A stretch of 64,000 nt of DNA, taken from positions 1-64,000 of the forward strand of contig SUYP01000004.1 of the NCBI GenBank assembly GCA_015060395.1, read 5' to 3'. This document shows positions 15,434-23,844 of this stretch, piece after piece. A program made the position numbers and the translations under genes. A model generated the notes under the pieces. That model ran no database searches and had not been told where the DNA came from. It saw nothing but the letters and a program-made list of their open reading frames with translations. Position 1 is the first letter of the stretch; every line of letters starts with the position of its first letter. Source of the DNA: Bacteroidales bacterium (GTDB taxonomy: Bacteria; Bacteroidota; Bacteroidia; Bacteroidales; UBA932).

Positions 15434-16654
15434 CTAAAGCTTTGACTTCCTGTAGAATGATGCTACAGGAAGCAGGGCTATAAGATAGCCGATGATAGCG
15501 ACTCCTGCTGTGGTCAGGAGAATATCCGGAAAGGATAGGATTACAGGATATGCCTGGACAAGGAATTGTCCGGGCATCTTTATTATACCGAACTGCTGCT
15601 GGAGCAGTACTATGCCGATACCGATGACCAGACCGGCCGCCAGACCTGTAAGTGAAATCATCCATCCTTCGAGGACGAAGATCCTTTTGATGAGGCTGTC
15701 TTCGGCTCCGAGACTGCGCAGTGTCTCGATATCGGATCTTTTTTCGATGATGAGCATAGAAAGGCTGCCGAAGATGTTGAATGCTATGATGATGATGACG
15801 AATATCAGTATCATATATATGGCCGCCTTTTCATATTTCATCATTTTGTAAAGGGTCTCGTTCTGCTGGAAACGGTCCTTTACCTTGAATTCCGGTCCCA
15901 GTCTGCCGCCGATCTCCTCCTGCAGTCTCTTCAGTTCCTCCTTGCCATATCCTTCGTCAAGTCTGATCTCTATAGCCGACACTTCCTTCTCGTATTCAAG
16001 GAGTTCCCTCATCTTTTCGATAGGCACTATCATCAGGTCGGCATCAATGTCGCTGCTGACGGCGAAAGTGCTTGACGGCCATACTTTGATGCTTTCAATG
16101 GATGCCAGAGGGTTTGCCATCGAAAGCCTCCGCGTTCTGGATGGGAAATAGATCTCGATAGGGGCGACAAACCTCGGATTTATGCCCATCTCGTATGCAA
16201 GACCGGCTCCTACTGAAGCTAATGGGACATCCCCCCTGTGGAGCTTGAATTCTCCGCTGCTTATATGTTCGTGCAAGGGTGATTCTTCTTCATATATCCA
16301 GTCCACTCCCTTGCATACTGCTATTCCCTGCTGTCCGTCATAGCTGATGAATACCTGCTCCTGAAGCACGCAGCACATATTCTTCACGGACGGCTGGTCA
16401 TATATCCAGTCATATACATCTCCTTCAGGAACGAACACTTTTCCTGTTGCCGGAGTAATCAGAAGATCGGGCTCGACATTGCTCATCATTGACCTGACGA
16501 GCGAGTCGAACCCGTTATAGACTGACATAATGATGATTAGAGCAGCAGTTCCAATAGCCATACCGATAGCGCTTATCGCCGATATGATGTTGATCACATT
16601 ATGTGATTTCTTGGCGAAAAGATACCTTTTTGCTATGAACGGTGCTAATCTCAT
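15434..16654 (-). CDS. LolC/LolE-type lipoprotein-releasing ABC permease
   Basis: This 406-residue inner-membrane protein has one N-terminal transmembrane helix (IISAISAIGMAIGTAALIIIM), a large periplasmic domain of about 230 residues, and three C-terminal helices of an FtsX-like core. The opening APFIAKRYLFAKKSHNVINII is typical of LolC/E, which with the ATPase LolD takes lipoproteins out of the inner membrane. No lolD gene is in the window. Its gene is downstream of rbfA on the same strand (36 bp gap), so it is probably co-transcribed. MacB-like permeases share the fold, but the N-terminus favours LolC/E. Confidence 0.85.
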   Translation of the reverse strand: MRLAPFIAKRYLFAKKSHNVINIISAISAIGMAIGTAALIIIMSVYNGFDSLVRSMMSNVEPDLLITPATGKVFVPEGDVYDWIYDQPSVKNMCCVLQEQVFISYDGQQGIAVCKGVDWIYEEESPLHEHISSGEFKLHRGDVPLASVGAGLAYEMGINPRFVAPIEIYFPSRTRRLSMANPLASIESIKVWPSSTFAVSSDIDADLMIVPIEKMRELLEYEKEVSAIEIRLDEGYGKEELKRLQEEIGGRLGPEFKVKDRFQQNETLYKMMKYEKAAIYMILIFVIIIIAFNIFGSLSMLIIEKRSDIETLRSLGAEDSLIKRIFVLEGWMISLTGLAAGLVIGIGIVLLQQQFGIIKMPGQFLVQAYPVILSFPDILLTTAGVAIIGYLIALLPVASFYRKSKL

Positions 16655-16690
16655 CTGGTATTGCTTTTCCGTAAAATAGCATAGTGATTA

Positions 16691-17041
16691 CTATTTCTTC
16701 AATAGTTCTTCAATATGTTCTACATAGTCAAGAGAACTGTCGAGGTAGAAAGCGATTTCAGGCACGATGCGCAACTGCTTTCCGACCTTGGTTCCGAGTT
16801 CTCCGCGAAGAGCCCTGCAATTCTCCTCAAGCACGGCCATCACAGCCTCAGCCTTGTCTGACGGGAATATGCTCACATAAATCTTTGCAACAGAGAGATC
16901 AGGGCTTATCTTCACTCCGCTCACGGATACCAGGGCGCCGCCGAATGCAGCCATACCCTTGCTCCTGATAACCTCAGCCATCACCTTCTGTATCTCCTTG
17001 GCAACCTTCAGCTGCCTTGTACTCTCAATGTTCTTTTCCAT
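16691..17041 (-). CDS. rbfA: Ribosome-binding factor A
   Basis: A 116-residue KH-type protein that helps mature the 30S subunit by acting on the 16S rRNA 5' end. Family features are TRQLKVAKEIQKVMAEVI, SGVKISPDLSVAKIYVSIFP, and GKQLRIVPEIAFYLDSSLDYVEHIEELL, the last containing the conserved R-xxP-x-(L/I)-xF-xxD-x-S pattern. The start at 17041 (MEKNIES) is chosen over one 8 codons upstream because homologues begin here. It precedes the LolC/E permease gene. The palindromic element at 17081-17177 lies between it and tyrS upstream. Confidence 0.9.
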   Translation of the reverse strand: MEKNIESTRQLKVAKEIQKVMAEVIRSKGMAAFGGALVSVSGVKISPDLSVAKIYVSIFPSDKAEAVMAVLEENCRALRGELGTKVGKQLRIVPEIAFYLDSSLDYVEHIEELLKK

Positions 17042-17080
17042 TTGCGTTCCTATTAACTTTATCATATGGCGCTATTGTAG

Positions 17081-17177
17081 AATCTGGTGGTGATATATGG
17101 AGGCGACATGCCACCCCCGGCTAGGGGGTGCCTCCCGCAGGGAGGCGGGGGTCGCCGGAATATATCAATACCAGATT
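17081..17177. repeat. Large palindromic intergenic element
   Basis: This 97-bp element has outer inverted arms of about 27 bp (17081-17107 and 17151-17177; 22 of 27 positions pair). Nested inside are CACCCCC/GGGGGTG (17112-17130) and CCTCCC-gca-GGGAGG (17131-17145). It sits between the tyrS stop and rbfA. It shares its overall plan and GC-rich core with 20210-20316, while the AT-rich outer arms differ. It might act as a terminator or an RNA-stabilising hairpin. Confidence 0.75.
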
Positions 17178-17184
17178 CGACCCT

Positions 17185-18474
17185 TTATGCGATCTTTATG
17201 ATAAAGTAGTTCTTTTTGCCCTTCTGCGCAAGAATATACTTGCCATTGATGAACGACTCCTCACCGATCTGAGCATTGATGTCTCCGACTTTCTCCTTGT
17301 TGATGCTTACGCCGTTCGCCTGGATCATCTTGCGGCACTCTCCCTTTGAAGGGAATACACTTGATTCACCGGCAAGAAGGTCGATGACGCCGAGAGGGAA
17401 CTTCTCTGCAGCCACCTCGAATGTAGGCACTCCGTCGAACACTGCGAGGAATGTCTTCTCGTCAAGGCTCATCAGTGCATCCTTTGTAGCGTTGCCGAAG
17501 AGCATCTGCGATGCTGCGACAGCGTTCTCATACTCTGCTGCTCCGTGAACCATTGTAGTCACCTCCTTTGCAAGAAGTTTCTGGAGTTCGCGACGCTCAG
17601 GAGCCTCCGCGTGCTGTGCGATTGCAGCATCTATATCCTCTTTCGAAAGCATTGTGAAGATCTTGATGTACTTTTCAGCGTCAGAGTCAGATACATTGAG
17701 CCAGAACTGGTAGAACTGGTATGGGGAAGTGCGCTCAGGATCGAGCCAGATATTTCCCTTTTCAGTCTTACCGAACTTTCCTCCGTCAGCCTTGGTGATG
17801 AGAGGGCAGGTGAGTGCGAAAGCCTCCTTGCCGAGGATACGGCGTATGAGCTCCGAGCCGGTGGTGATGTTGCCCCACTGGTCTGCTCCACCCATCTGGA
17901 GTGTACATCCCTTGTGCTCGTAGAGATAGAGGAAGTCATATCCCTGAAGGAGCTGGTAAGTGAACTCGGTGAATGACATACCGTCGCGAGCCTCTCCCGA
18001 GAGTCTCTTCTTCACAGAATCCTTAGCCATCATATAGTTCACTGTGATGTGCTTACCGATGTCGCGTGTGAAATCAAGGAACGAGAAGTTCTTCATCCAG
18101 TCGTAGTTGTTCACGAGCTCCGCCTTGTTCTCCACATCTGACTCGAAGTCAAGGAACTTGCTGAGCTGTGCCTTGATGCAGGCTACGTTGTGGTTGAGTG
18201 TCTCCTCATCGAGAAGGTTACGCTCCTGTGACTTCATAGATGGGTCACCGATCATACCTGTAGCACCTCCCACCAGAGCGATCGGCTTATGACCGCAGTT
18301 CTGGAAATGCTTGAGTATCATAATGCTGACCATATGGCCGATGTGGAGAGAGTCTGCAGTAGGGTCGATACCCACGTATGCCGCAGTCGAGCCTTCCATA
18401 AGCTTCTCCTCTGTACCAGGCATAATATCCTGGATCATACCTCTCCATCTGAGTTCTTCTACAAAATTCTTCAT
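17185..18474 (-). CDS. tyrS: Tyrosyl-tRNA synthetase
   Basis: A 429-residue class I synthetase that attaches tyrosine to tRNA-Tyr. The HIGH box is SLHIGHM at about residues 41-47. The KMSKS counterpart is KFGKT, as in the TyrS (bacterial) type, near residue 228. [11 protein letters not shown] start and a C-terminal S4 RNA-binding domain (residues about 350-429) complete the family layout. The ATG at 18474 ([12 protein letters not shown]) is preferred to an upstream start that would overlap the promoter. It is a single transcript start with its own -7 box 51 bp upstream. Confidence 0.95.
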   Translation of the reverse strand: MKNFVEELRWRGMIQDIMPGTEEKLMEGSTAAYVGIDPTADSLHIGHMVSIMILKHFQNCGHKPIALVGGATGMIGDPSMKSQERNLLDEETLNHNVACIKAQLSKFLDFESDVENKAELVNNYDWMKNFSFLDFTRDIGKHITVNYMMAKDSVKKRLSGEARDGMSFTEFTYQLLQGYDFLYLYEHKGCTLQMGGADQWGNITTGSELIRRILGKEAFALTCPLITKADGGKFGKTEKGNIWLDPERTSPYQFYQFWLNVSDSDAEKYIKIFTMLSKEDIDAAIAQHAEAPERRELQKLLAKEVTTMVHGAAEYENAVAASQMLFGNATKDALMSLDEKTFLAVFDGVPTFEVAAEKFPLGVIDLLAGESSVFPSKGECRKMIQANGVSINKEKVGDINAQIGEESFINGKYILAQKGKKNYFIIKIA

Positions 18475-18524
18475 ATCTGTATATCTTTTATATTTTATTC
18501 TTTCTGTCATCTTATTGCAAACTA

Positions 18525-18532
18525 CAAAGATA
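18525..18532 (-). promoter_or_regulatory. Promoter -7 box for tyrS
   Basis: TATCTTTG on the minus strand, 51 bp before the tyrS start and just after the terminator of the gene before it. Confidence 0.55.
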
Positions 18533-18541
18533 CACAAAAAA

Positions 18542-18568
18542 ATCCTCCCTACCTATCGGCGGGAGGAT
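18542..18568 (-). terminator. Rho-independent terminator after the M49 gene
   Basis: Inverted repeat ATCCTCCC/GGGAGGAT with a 11-nt loop. On the minus strand it is followed by a run of T (18541-18533). It lies 25 bp past the stop of the M49 gene at 18594. Confidence 0.8.
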
Positions 18569-18593
18569 AAATGTAAGAAGCTTTTGATCAGAA

Positions 18594-20192
18594 TTACCAG
18601 TTGTATTCGAAAACGATGTCACGAGGAATGCCTGCACCGTTGACTTTCTCGATGTCTGATGCAAGCGCATCCTTGATGTCTGCGTGCTCTGACGAATATT
18701 TCTGAGCAAATTCGAAGTTTCCGGTCGCCTGGGTCTCAAGGATGAGGGCCGCCCATCCGTTGATGACCTCCGGTGCCTTCCCGAAGTCGATCACATATCT
18801 TCCTTCAGCATCGCGGCTGAACGCTCCGTGCTCTTCCATATAGTTGTAGCACATCATATTCGCCTTGCCGTGCGATGATGCGTGGCCGAAGCGTACTGAA
18901 CGGACGATTCCTGCGATGAATGTGGCGATAGATTCCTCCTTTGTGATGTCGGTGATCTCTCCCATATCAATGAGACTGCTGACCATAAAGAGTCCGAGGA
19001 TATCTGCCTTTGCCTCTTCCCAGGTTGTCTTTTCGGAACCCATCGCCTCGTCAACGGTTCCCTTGCCGTTGACTGTCTGCTTCACGCCGAGTCCGTGAGC
19101 CACTTCGTGGAATGTGACGTTCCAGAAGAATGCGTCTGCACTGAGGTATTTCTGCTGCTCCGGAGTGACAAGGATCTCTCCGATAGGAGCCATAATCTTG
19201 TCGAACTTTGCCATCATACTGTTGTAGAGCTGGAGACGGCGTGCGCCTTTCGCTGCGTGCACCCTTTCGTCGTTCGGGAGGTTGATGGCTATGGTCTTGC
19301 TGCCGGCGTTGCAGTCACCTGCATAATATATGGCATCATAGACGTTGAGGTCGGAAGATGTACCCGGAACAAATGTCTTGTATTCGTCAGGGCAAGGAAG
19401 CATAGTCTGGAGGGTAGGGAGGAGAGCAACATACTTCGCGAGGTTTGCGCTCCTTACCTCGTCCTTGAGAAGGATGAAGCACTCGTATGCTGCCTTGGCC
19501 TCGAAAAGATGGTCGTCATAATTCTCGATAGGGCCTATCACGAGATCCATATTGCAGTCCTTCATATCCATCCAGGCCATATCGCTGGCGAGGTAATCGT
19601 CTGTGCGGAAGGCCTTTACGCGCTCTGTGAGATATGTGCGCATACCTTCGTTTTCCGTGAGGACCGCAGCTCCTTCAAGAAGAGCGCATACCTTCTCGAG
19701 CTCTTCCTTGTATTCGTCGCGATACCATACGGTCTTGAGCGCTCCATTCTCGTCGCGACGGATCACAGTATAGAGGCTGAGCTTGTCAGGATCCTGGAAC
19801 GCATCCCATTCCTCCATAGTCATATCCTGAGGATAATACTGGCATCCGAGAGGCTTCTCGCCATATCCTTCGATGAATGGAGCGTTGTTGTCGAGATGAT
19901 CCCAAGGACCATAATTGATCATTGCGTATGCCTTGGCATATTCGTCGGTCAGAGCCTCCATCTCGCTCTTGTCACCGAAAGTCTGCTTCCAGAACAGACC
20001 GTCCATAATCTCGGCAGCCTGACGGAAAAGGCCTACGATCTTCTTGTCATTCTCGGAAAGGGCATCATAAAGAGGTGAAGTCACCTCTACGACAGCATAA
20101 CTCTCCACCTTTTCCTTCAGCAGGTCATTGTTCTCCTGCTTACACGCCGCTAAAGCGAGAATCGCAGTAGCAAAAACTATAATCTTTTTCAT
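18594..20192 (-). CDS. M49-family peptidase-like lipoprotein with HEXXH motif
   Basis: This 532-residue protein has a lipoprotein signal peptide with LALAAC (Cys about residue 17). It belongs to the dipeptidyl peptidase III (M49) family. Its Zn site is a pentapeptide HEVAH at about residues 359-363 (TFHEVAHGLGV), with the second Glu motif WEEAKADILGLF about 35 residues on. Classical DPP III has the hexapeptide HEXXGH, as in the paralogue at 28085-30091. Pentapeptide M49 enzymes are known, for example the Caldithrix protein with HEISH. It should cleave dipeptides from peptide N-termini in the periplasm or at the outer membrane; actual activity is uncertain. It follows tpiA and the palindromic element; a terminator and the tyrS promoter follow it. 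Confidence 0.8.
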   Translation of the reverse strand: MKKIIVFATAILALAACKQENNDLLKEKVESYAVVEVTSPLYDALSENDKKIVGLFRQAAEIMDGLFWKQTFGDKSEMEALTDEYAKAYAMINYGPWDHLDNNAPFIEGYGEKPLGCQYYPQDMTMEEWDAFQDPDKLSLYTVIRRDENGALKTVWYRDEYKEELEKVCALLEGAAVLTENEGMRTYLTERVKAFRTDDYLASDMAWMDMKDCNMDLVIGPIENYDDHLFEAKAAYECFILLKDEVRSANLAKYVALLPTLQTMLPCPDEYKTFVPGTSSDLNVYDAIYYAGDCNAGSKTIAINLPNDERVHAAKGARRLQLYNSMMAKFDKIMAPIGEILVTPEQQKYLSADAFFWNVTFHEVAHGLGVKQTVNGKGTVDEAMGSEKTTWEEAKADILGLFMVSSLIDMGEITDITKEESIATFIAGIVRSVRFGHASSHGKANMMCYNYMEEHGAFSRDAEGRYVIDFGKAPEVINGWAALILETQATGNFEFAQKYSSEHADIKDALASDIEKVNGAGIPRDIVFEYNW

Positions 20193-20209
20193 ACTTATGT
20201 TGAATGTTC

Positions 20210-20316
20210 AAGGTCTGTTCATTTTTGAAAACCATGGCCGCCCGTGGCCCTGTGAACGGGAGGGGCCCGCTCCGCAGGAGTGGGAGGGATTTAGTTTTCA
20301 AAAATGAACAGACCTT
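20210..20316. repeat. 107-bp palindromic element with 23-bp perfect arms
   Basis: The left arm AAGGTCTGTTCATTTTTGAA... (20210-20232) and the right arm (20294-20316) are perfect inverted repeats over 23 bp. The core is GC-rich and includes the hairpin CCC-g-CTCC-gca-GGAG-t-GGG. The element fills the gap between tpiA and the M49 gene. No ORF is inside. It may be the terminator for tpiA or a mobile palindrome, related in plan to 17081-17177. Confidence 0.85.
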
Positions 20317-20334
20317 AAAATAAAACGATATCAA

Positions 20335-21087
20335 TTAGAATGATACAGCGATTCCGATGAAGTCCTCAGCCTTGAGAGCAGCACCACCGATAAGACCACC
20401 GTCGATGTCAGGGCAAGCGAAAAGCTCCTTGGCGTTAGAAGGCTTGCAAGAGCCACCGTAAAGGATAGAGATTTCCTCAGCAAGTTCGCCGAACTTCTCA
20501 GCAAGTACCTTGCGGATCTCTGCGTGGATCTCCTGTGCCTGCTCAGCTGTAGCTGTAAGGCCTGTTCCGATAGCCCATACTGGCTCGTAAGCAATGATGA
20601 TGTTAGCCATCTGCTCTGGAGTAAGCTCGAAAAGAACGTTCTTTACCTGCTCTGTAACCACTTCGAAGTGACGGCCGGCCTCACGCTCCTCCTTCTTCTC
20701 GCCGATGCAGAAGATTGGTGAAAGACCCTGTGCAAGAGCAAGCTTTACCTTTTCTACAAGCTTTGCGTCAGTCTCGCCATAGTACTCTCTTCTTTCAGAG
20801 TGGCCGAGGATGACATACTCGCAACCAACGCCTGCAAGCATATTCACTGCAACCTCACCTGTGTATGCGCCCTTCTCCTTGTCTGCGCAGTTCTGTGATG
20901 AAAGACCGACAGCTGTGCCCTTAACCACCTCAGCTACAGGATAAAGATGTGTGAATGGCGGAGCGATGATAAGCTTTACATCTGCAGGAACTTCTGCTGA
21001 CTTTGCTACTACTGCCTTTGCGAGCTCTACGCCCTCTGCAACTGTTGTGTTCATTTTCCAGTTGCCTGCTACGATTTTCTTTCTCAT
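20335..21087 (-). CDS. tpiA: Triosephosphate isomerase
   Basis: This 250-residue TIM-barrel enzyme interconverts dihydroxyacetone phosphate and glyceraldehyde-3-phosphate in glycolysis. The catalytic residues are visible: Lys in AGNWKMN near residue 11, His in [10 protein letters not shown] near 100, and Glu in [13 protein letters not shown] near 170. The phosphate-binding [11 protein letters not shown] and the GGLIGGAAL loop are also present. Length is normal. Transcription starts from a -7 box overlapping the end of the lipoprotein gene at 21141. Codon use is strongly biased, consistent with high expression. Confidence 0.97.
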   Translation of the reverse strand: MRKKIVAGNWKMNTTVAEGVELAKAVVAKSAEVPADVKLIIAPPFTHLYPVAEVVKGTAVGLSSQNCADKEKGAYTGEVAVNMLAGVGCEYVILGHSERREYYGETDAKLVEKVKLALAQGLSPIFCIGEKKEEREAGRHFEVVTEQVKNVLFELTPEQMANIIIAYEPVWAIGTGLTATAEQAQEIHAEIRKVLAEKFGELAEEISILYGGSCKPSNAKELFACPDIDGGLIGGAALKAEDFIGIAVSF

Positions 21088-21135
21088 TTTTTTCTATTGT
21101 TTTAGTAATTTGTTGACTTTTCTGGTATATCCGCG

Positions 21136-21143
21136 CAAATTTA
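21136..21143 (-). promoter_or_regulatory. Promoter -7 box for tpiA
   Basis: TAAATTTG on the minus strand, 48 bp before the tpiA start, overlapping the stop codon of the gene at 21141-21545. Confidence 0.5.
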
Positions 21144-21545
21144 CAAGTTTTTTATGACTATTCCTATCCTTTTGGACTTGTTCCACATCCATACCCTGCC
21201 GTCTGCAGCGGTTTTCTCAACGGTGAATTTCAATCCTCGCTCCGTTCTGGTACTGCTGGTCGCAGTCCAGGTTACATCTGCTGTGAGCGATTGTCCCTCT
21301 GTGTCAGGTCTTGTCGAACATTCTATTACAAGCCAGTGCGACAGCTTGTCGTCAAATATCCTATATATGTTGGCCGCCTTGTTGTGCGAAATCTGACAGC
21401 TTGCAGCATCGTAGATGAATTCCGGCTGGCCTTTCAATGTCATCGAAATATCCTCTCTCTGAAGCAGAACCTCATCCAGATCATAACGGCAGCATCCTGT
21501 TGTCGCCACTATGATCGTCATCATAGATATTATCAGTCGTCTCAT
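21141..21545 (-). CDS. Small lipoprotein of unknown function
   Basis: A 134-residue protein with a lipoprotein signal peptide (MRRLIISMMTIIVATTGC, Cys 18). A single beta-rich domain follows, with ADVTWTATSSTRTERGLKFTV near the middle. I recognise no family. A TTG at 21551 would overlap the protease stop, but the ATG at 21545, 2 bp after that stop and preceded by AAGGGG, is the better start. Coupling to the M6 metalloprotease gene suggests the two products work at the same place in the envelope, perhaps as partner or inhibitor; that is a guess from position only. Confidence 0.65.
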   Translation of the reverse strand: MRRLIISMMTIIVATTGCCRYDLDEVLLQREDISMTLKGQPEFIYDAASCQISHNKAANIYRIFDDKLSHWLVIECSTRPDTEGQSLTADVTWTATSSTRTERGLKFTVEKTAADGRVWMWNKSKRIGIVIKNL

Positions 21546-21547
21546 CT

Positions 21548-23773
21548 TCAATTCCCCTTGCTTATGATGATTTCCTTCAGTATGGTCTCCTCCGATCCGT
21601 CCTTCCAGATTATATGGGCCTTGAGGGTACCGCTCTCCTTAGTCCTGAAATACAGATCTCCGCCCGGAACAGCAGGCCTGTCATTGAATGTCCAGGATAT
21701 CTCGGCGGCATCAGCGGCATTGCTCAGCCTCAAAGGAAGCCCACAGCCTTCTTTTATGCTTCCGTCGGCATTCCGTTCCATACCATTCATATATATATAA
21801 GCCCATTGCACTGCGGCAGCTTTCTTAGTCATAAATGATACTGTCTTCTTCTCTCCCTGTTTTCCTCCAGCTTCAAATCCGATGGTGACTGTATATGTCT
21901 TGTTGTCGGTGGCCAGGTCTTCAAGGAGGACCGCGAATTTCCCCGGTTTGTACGGCTTTATCCTGCGCACTTCCTTCTCATAGCCGGGACGCCCCCATTC
22001 AACGATGGCCTCGCCTTCATAGATCCTGCTGCTTTCGAACCCTATGATTGCGGCGTCAGGGAAGGCATCGGTCTTGATGTTCACTACTTCCGGAGGCGAA
22101 TCTGTGCCTGATAAGTTGCTGATCCTGAATCTGATGTCTCCGTCTGCCCATCTGATGTCCGTTATCGACACCGGGGAGTATATCCCGCTCCAGAACCTCA
22201 GGCCTGAGTCTCCTTCCGGGATGATGGAGTCGATGCTTCCGGATGGATAGAATACGTTTCTTATGTCTTTATATGAGCTTATGAACGCCGGTTCGTCCGG
22301 GTCACTGAAGCTGTCAGTTCTGCCGTCAGCCTCGATGAGGTCGGCACATTGGTGGTCAGGGCGGCAGTTCACTTCGTTGGCCATTGTCCATCGCTCTCCG
22401 GCCTCAAGTTCCATTCCGTACAGATCGGAATATCCGGAGCCTTTCCTTGAACGGTCGATATGATAGACCAGCAGTCCTTTTCCTCCTATATATGTGTCCC
22501 AGCTTTTGCCGCTGCGGCATTCGATAAGGAAATATTCGTCTTCGTTGTCTGTCTCTATCCTGTATGCGAGATTCGTCTCGTCTATCGGTCCGATGGAATA
22601 CTCGCCGTCGTTCCTTATGGTCACCGGTTCGCAGATTCCCAGGATTTCCCGTTCGATGGCATTGTAATATGGTGGAATGTTGCCGAAGTCGTTCTGGTTG
22701 CCTCCGTCCATCAGTGATGTCCATATCCATAGCCCTGCGCTGTTTCCCCCGCTGCCTTCATAGTCCGTGTCGTAGAAATCCGGCAATCCGAAAGTATGGC
22801 TGTATTCGTGGCAGAATGTTCCTATTCCGGTGAATGTCTCATCGTAGCTTCTGCCGTGGTATCTTCTGGAAAGCTCCGAACAGCAGGCATATCTGTTCAC
22901 CATTTTCCCATCAAGCGTCACGGTCTGTCCGGTGCCTTCAAATATATACCAGGCGTGCGACCATATACAGTCTTCTCCGGCTCCCTCCGCTTCGTCTGCA
23001 CCTGCAAAGAATATGAAGACATTGTCTATCTCGCCATCCTTGTCATCGTCATATATTGTGAAATCAATGTCATCGTCCACTGCCTGACAGGCTTCTATGA
23101 CCATCTGAGCGGGATTCTTGTCCTCGCCGTTCGCCATATTACCGCCATAATCAGCCATCTTCCCGGGAAGTGTCACTATCTCGCTGACATCGAATCTGAA
23201 GTCGATCAATCCCGCGAACTGCTCGTCGAAATATTCCTTGGCGCTGCCGGCGGCACCGTATGATGAGTATCCCTCCTTCGTCAGAAGGTCAATGAAATCC
23301 TGCCTGTCATATTTGAACCTGACGTCGTTGAACTGGGCAAGAATTACGATCCCGTGCTTGGTGGCCGGAGTCCCGCCCTTTGTGAGCATACCCATCCTTT
23401 CTGCGAATCTCTGCTCATATACCGGGGCAGAAGAACGTTTTGAACCGGCATTGGCATAAATGAGCCTATATGGAATCTCTCGGCTCTCGGAAATGATTCC
23501 GGCCGGGACCTTGTCTCCGACCCTGCAACCGCTGCTTTTTCTGCTTCCGTCGGAATCGAATCCAGCGTAGCACCACCATCCGTCTTTCTCCTGGATTATG
23601 GCGCATCCGTCGAGAGTCGTGGTTATCTTCATAAATTCGTCACCTCGTATCCTGGCCTCGAAAACACTGCCGTCCGGCTGCATCAGGGGAGTGATACCTT
23701 TCCTCGCCGGTCTGGAATGCGCCGAAAAGGAAAGAAGGAGGGCCAGAAATATAAGTATCGTTTTATGTTTCAT
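21548..23773 (-). CDS. Secreted M6-family metalloprotease
   Basis: This 740-residue protein has a signal peptide (MKHKTILIFLALLLSFSAHS). The catalytic domain (about residues 120-470) has the Zn motif HEYSHTFGLPD at about 311-321, followed by DFYDTDY and the M-turn-like SLMDGG; this is the immune-inhibitor-A type of M6 proteases. Residues about 490-740 form beta domains of fibronectin/Ig type with no catalytic motif. It probably degrades proteins outside the cell or in the periplasm. The ATG at 23773 is chosen over a start 22 codons upstream because it opens the signal peptide. It is followed 2 bp later by a small lipoprotein gene. A divergent PCMD gene starts 72 bp away. Confidence 0.87.
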   Translation of the reverse strand: MKHKTILIFLALLLSFSAHSRPARKGITPLMQPDGSVFEARIRGDEFMKITTTLDGCAIIQEKDGWWCYAGFDSDGSRKSSGCRVGDKVPAGIISESREIPYRLIYANAGSKRSSAPVYEQRFAERMGMLTKGGTPATKHGIVILAQFNDVRFKYDRQDFIDLLTKEGYSSYGAAGSAKEYFDEQFAGLIDFRFDVSEIVTLPGKMADYGGNMANGEDKNPAQMVIEACQAVDDDIDFTIYDDDKDGEIDNVFIFFAGADEAEGAGEDCIWSHAWYIFEGTGQTVTLDGKMVNRYACCSELSRRYHGRSYDETFTGIGTFCHEYSHTFGLPDFYDTDYEGSGGNSAGLWIWTSLMDGGNQNDFGNIPPYYNAIEREILGICEPVTIRNDGEYSIGPIDETNLAYRIETDNEDEYFLIECRSGKSWDTYIGGKGLLVYHIDRSRKGSGYSDLYGMELEAGERWTMANEVNCRPDHQCADLIEADGRTDSFSDPDEPAFISSYKDIRNVFYPSGSIDSIIPEGDSGLRFWSGIYSPVSITDIRWADGDIRFRISNLSGTDSPPEVVNIKTDAFPDAAIIGFESSRIYEGEAIVEWGRPGYEKEVRRIKPYKPGKFAVLLEDLATDNKTYTVTIGFEAGGKQGEKKTVSFMTKKAAAVQWAYIYMNGMERNADGSIKEGCGLPLRLSNAADAAEISWTFNDRPAVPGGDLYFRTKESGTLKAHIIWKDGSEETILKEIIISKGN

Positions 23774-23807
23774 ATAATCTTTCGGTATGGTTTTTTCTAA
23801 AAACCAG

Positions 23808-23815
23808 TATATTTG
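23808..23815 (+). promoter_or_regulatory. Promoter -7 box for the PCMD gene
   Basis: TATATTTG, 29 bp before the start at 23845. Confidence 0.55.
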
Positions 23816-23844
23816 CAATAGAATTGCATATTTAGACATTTTTT

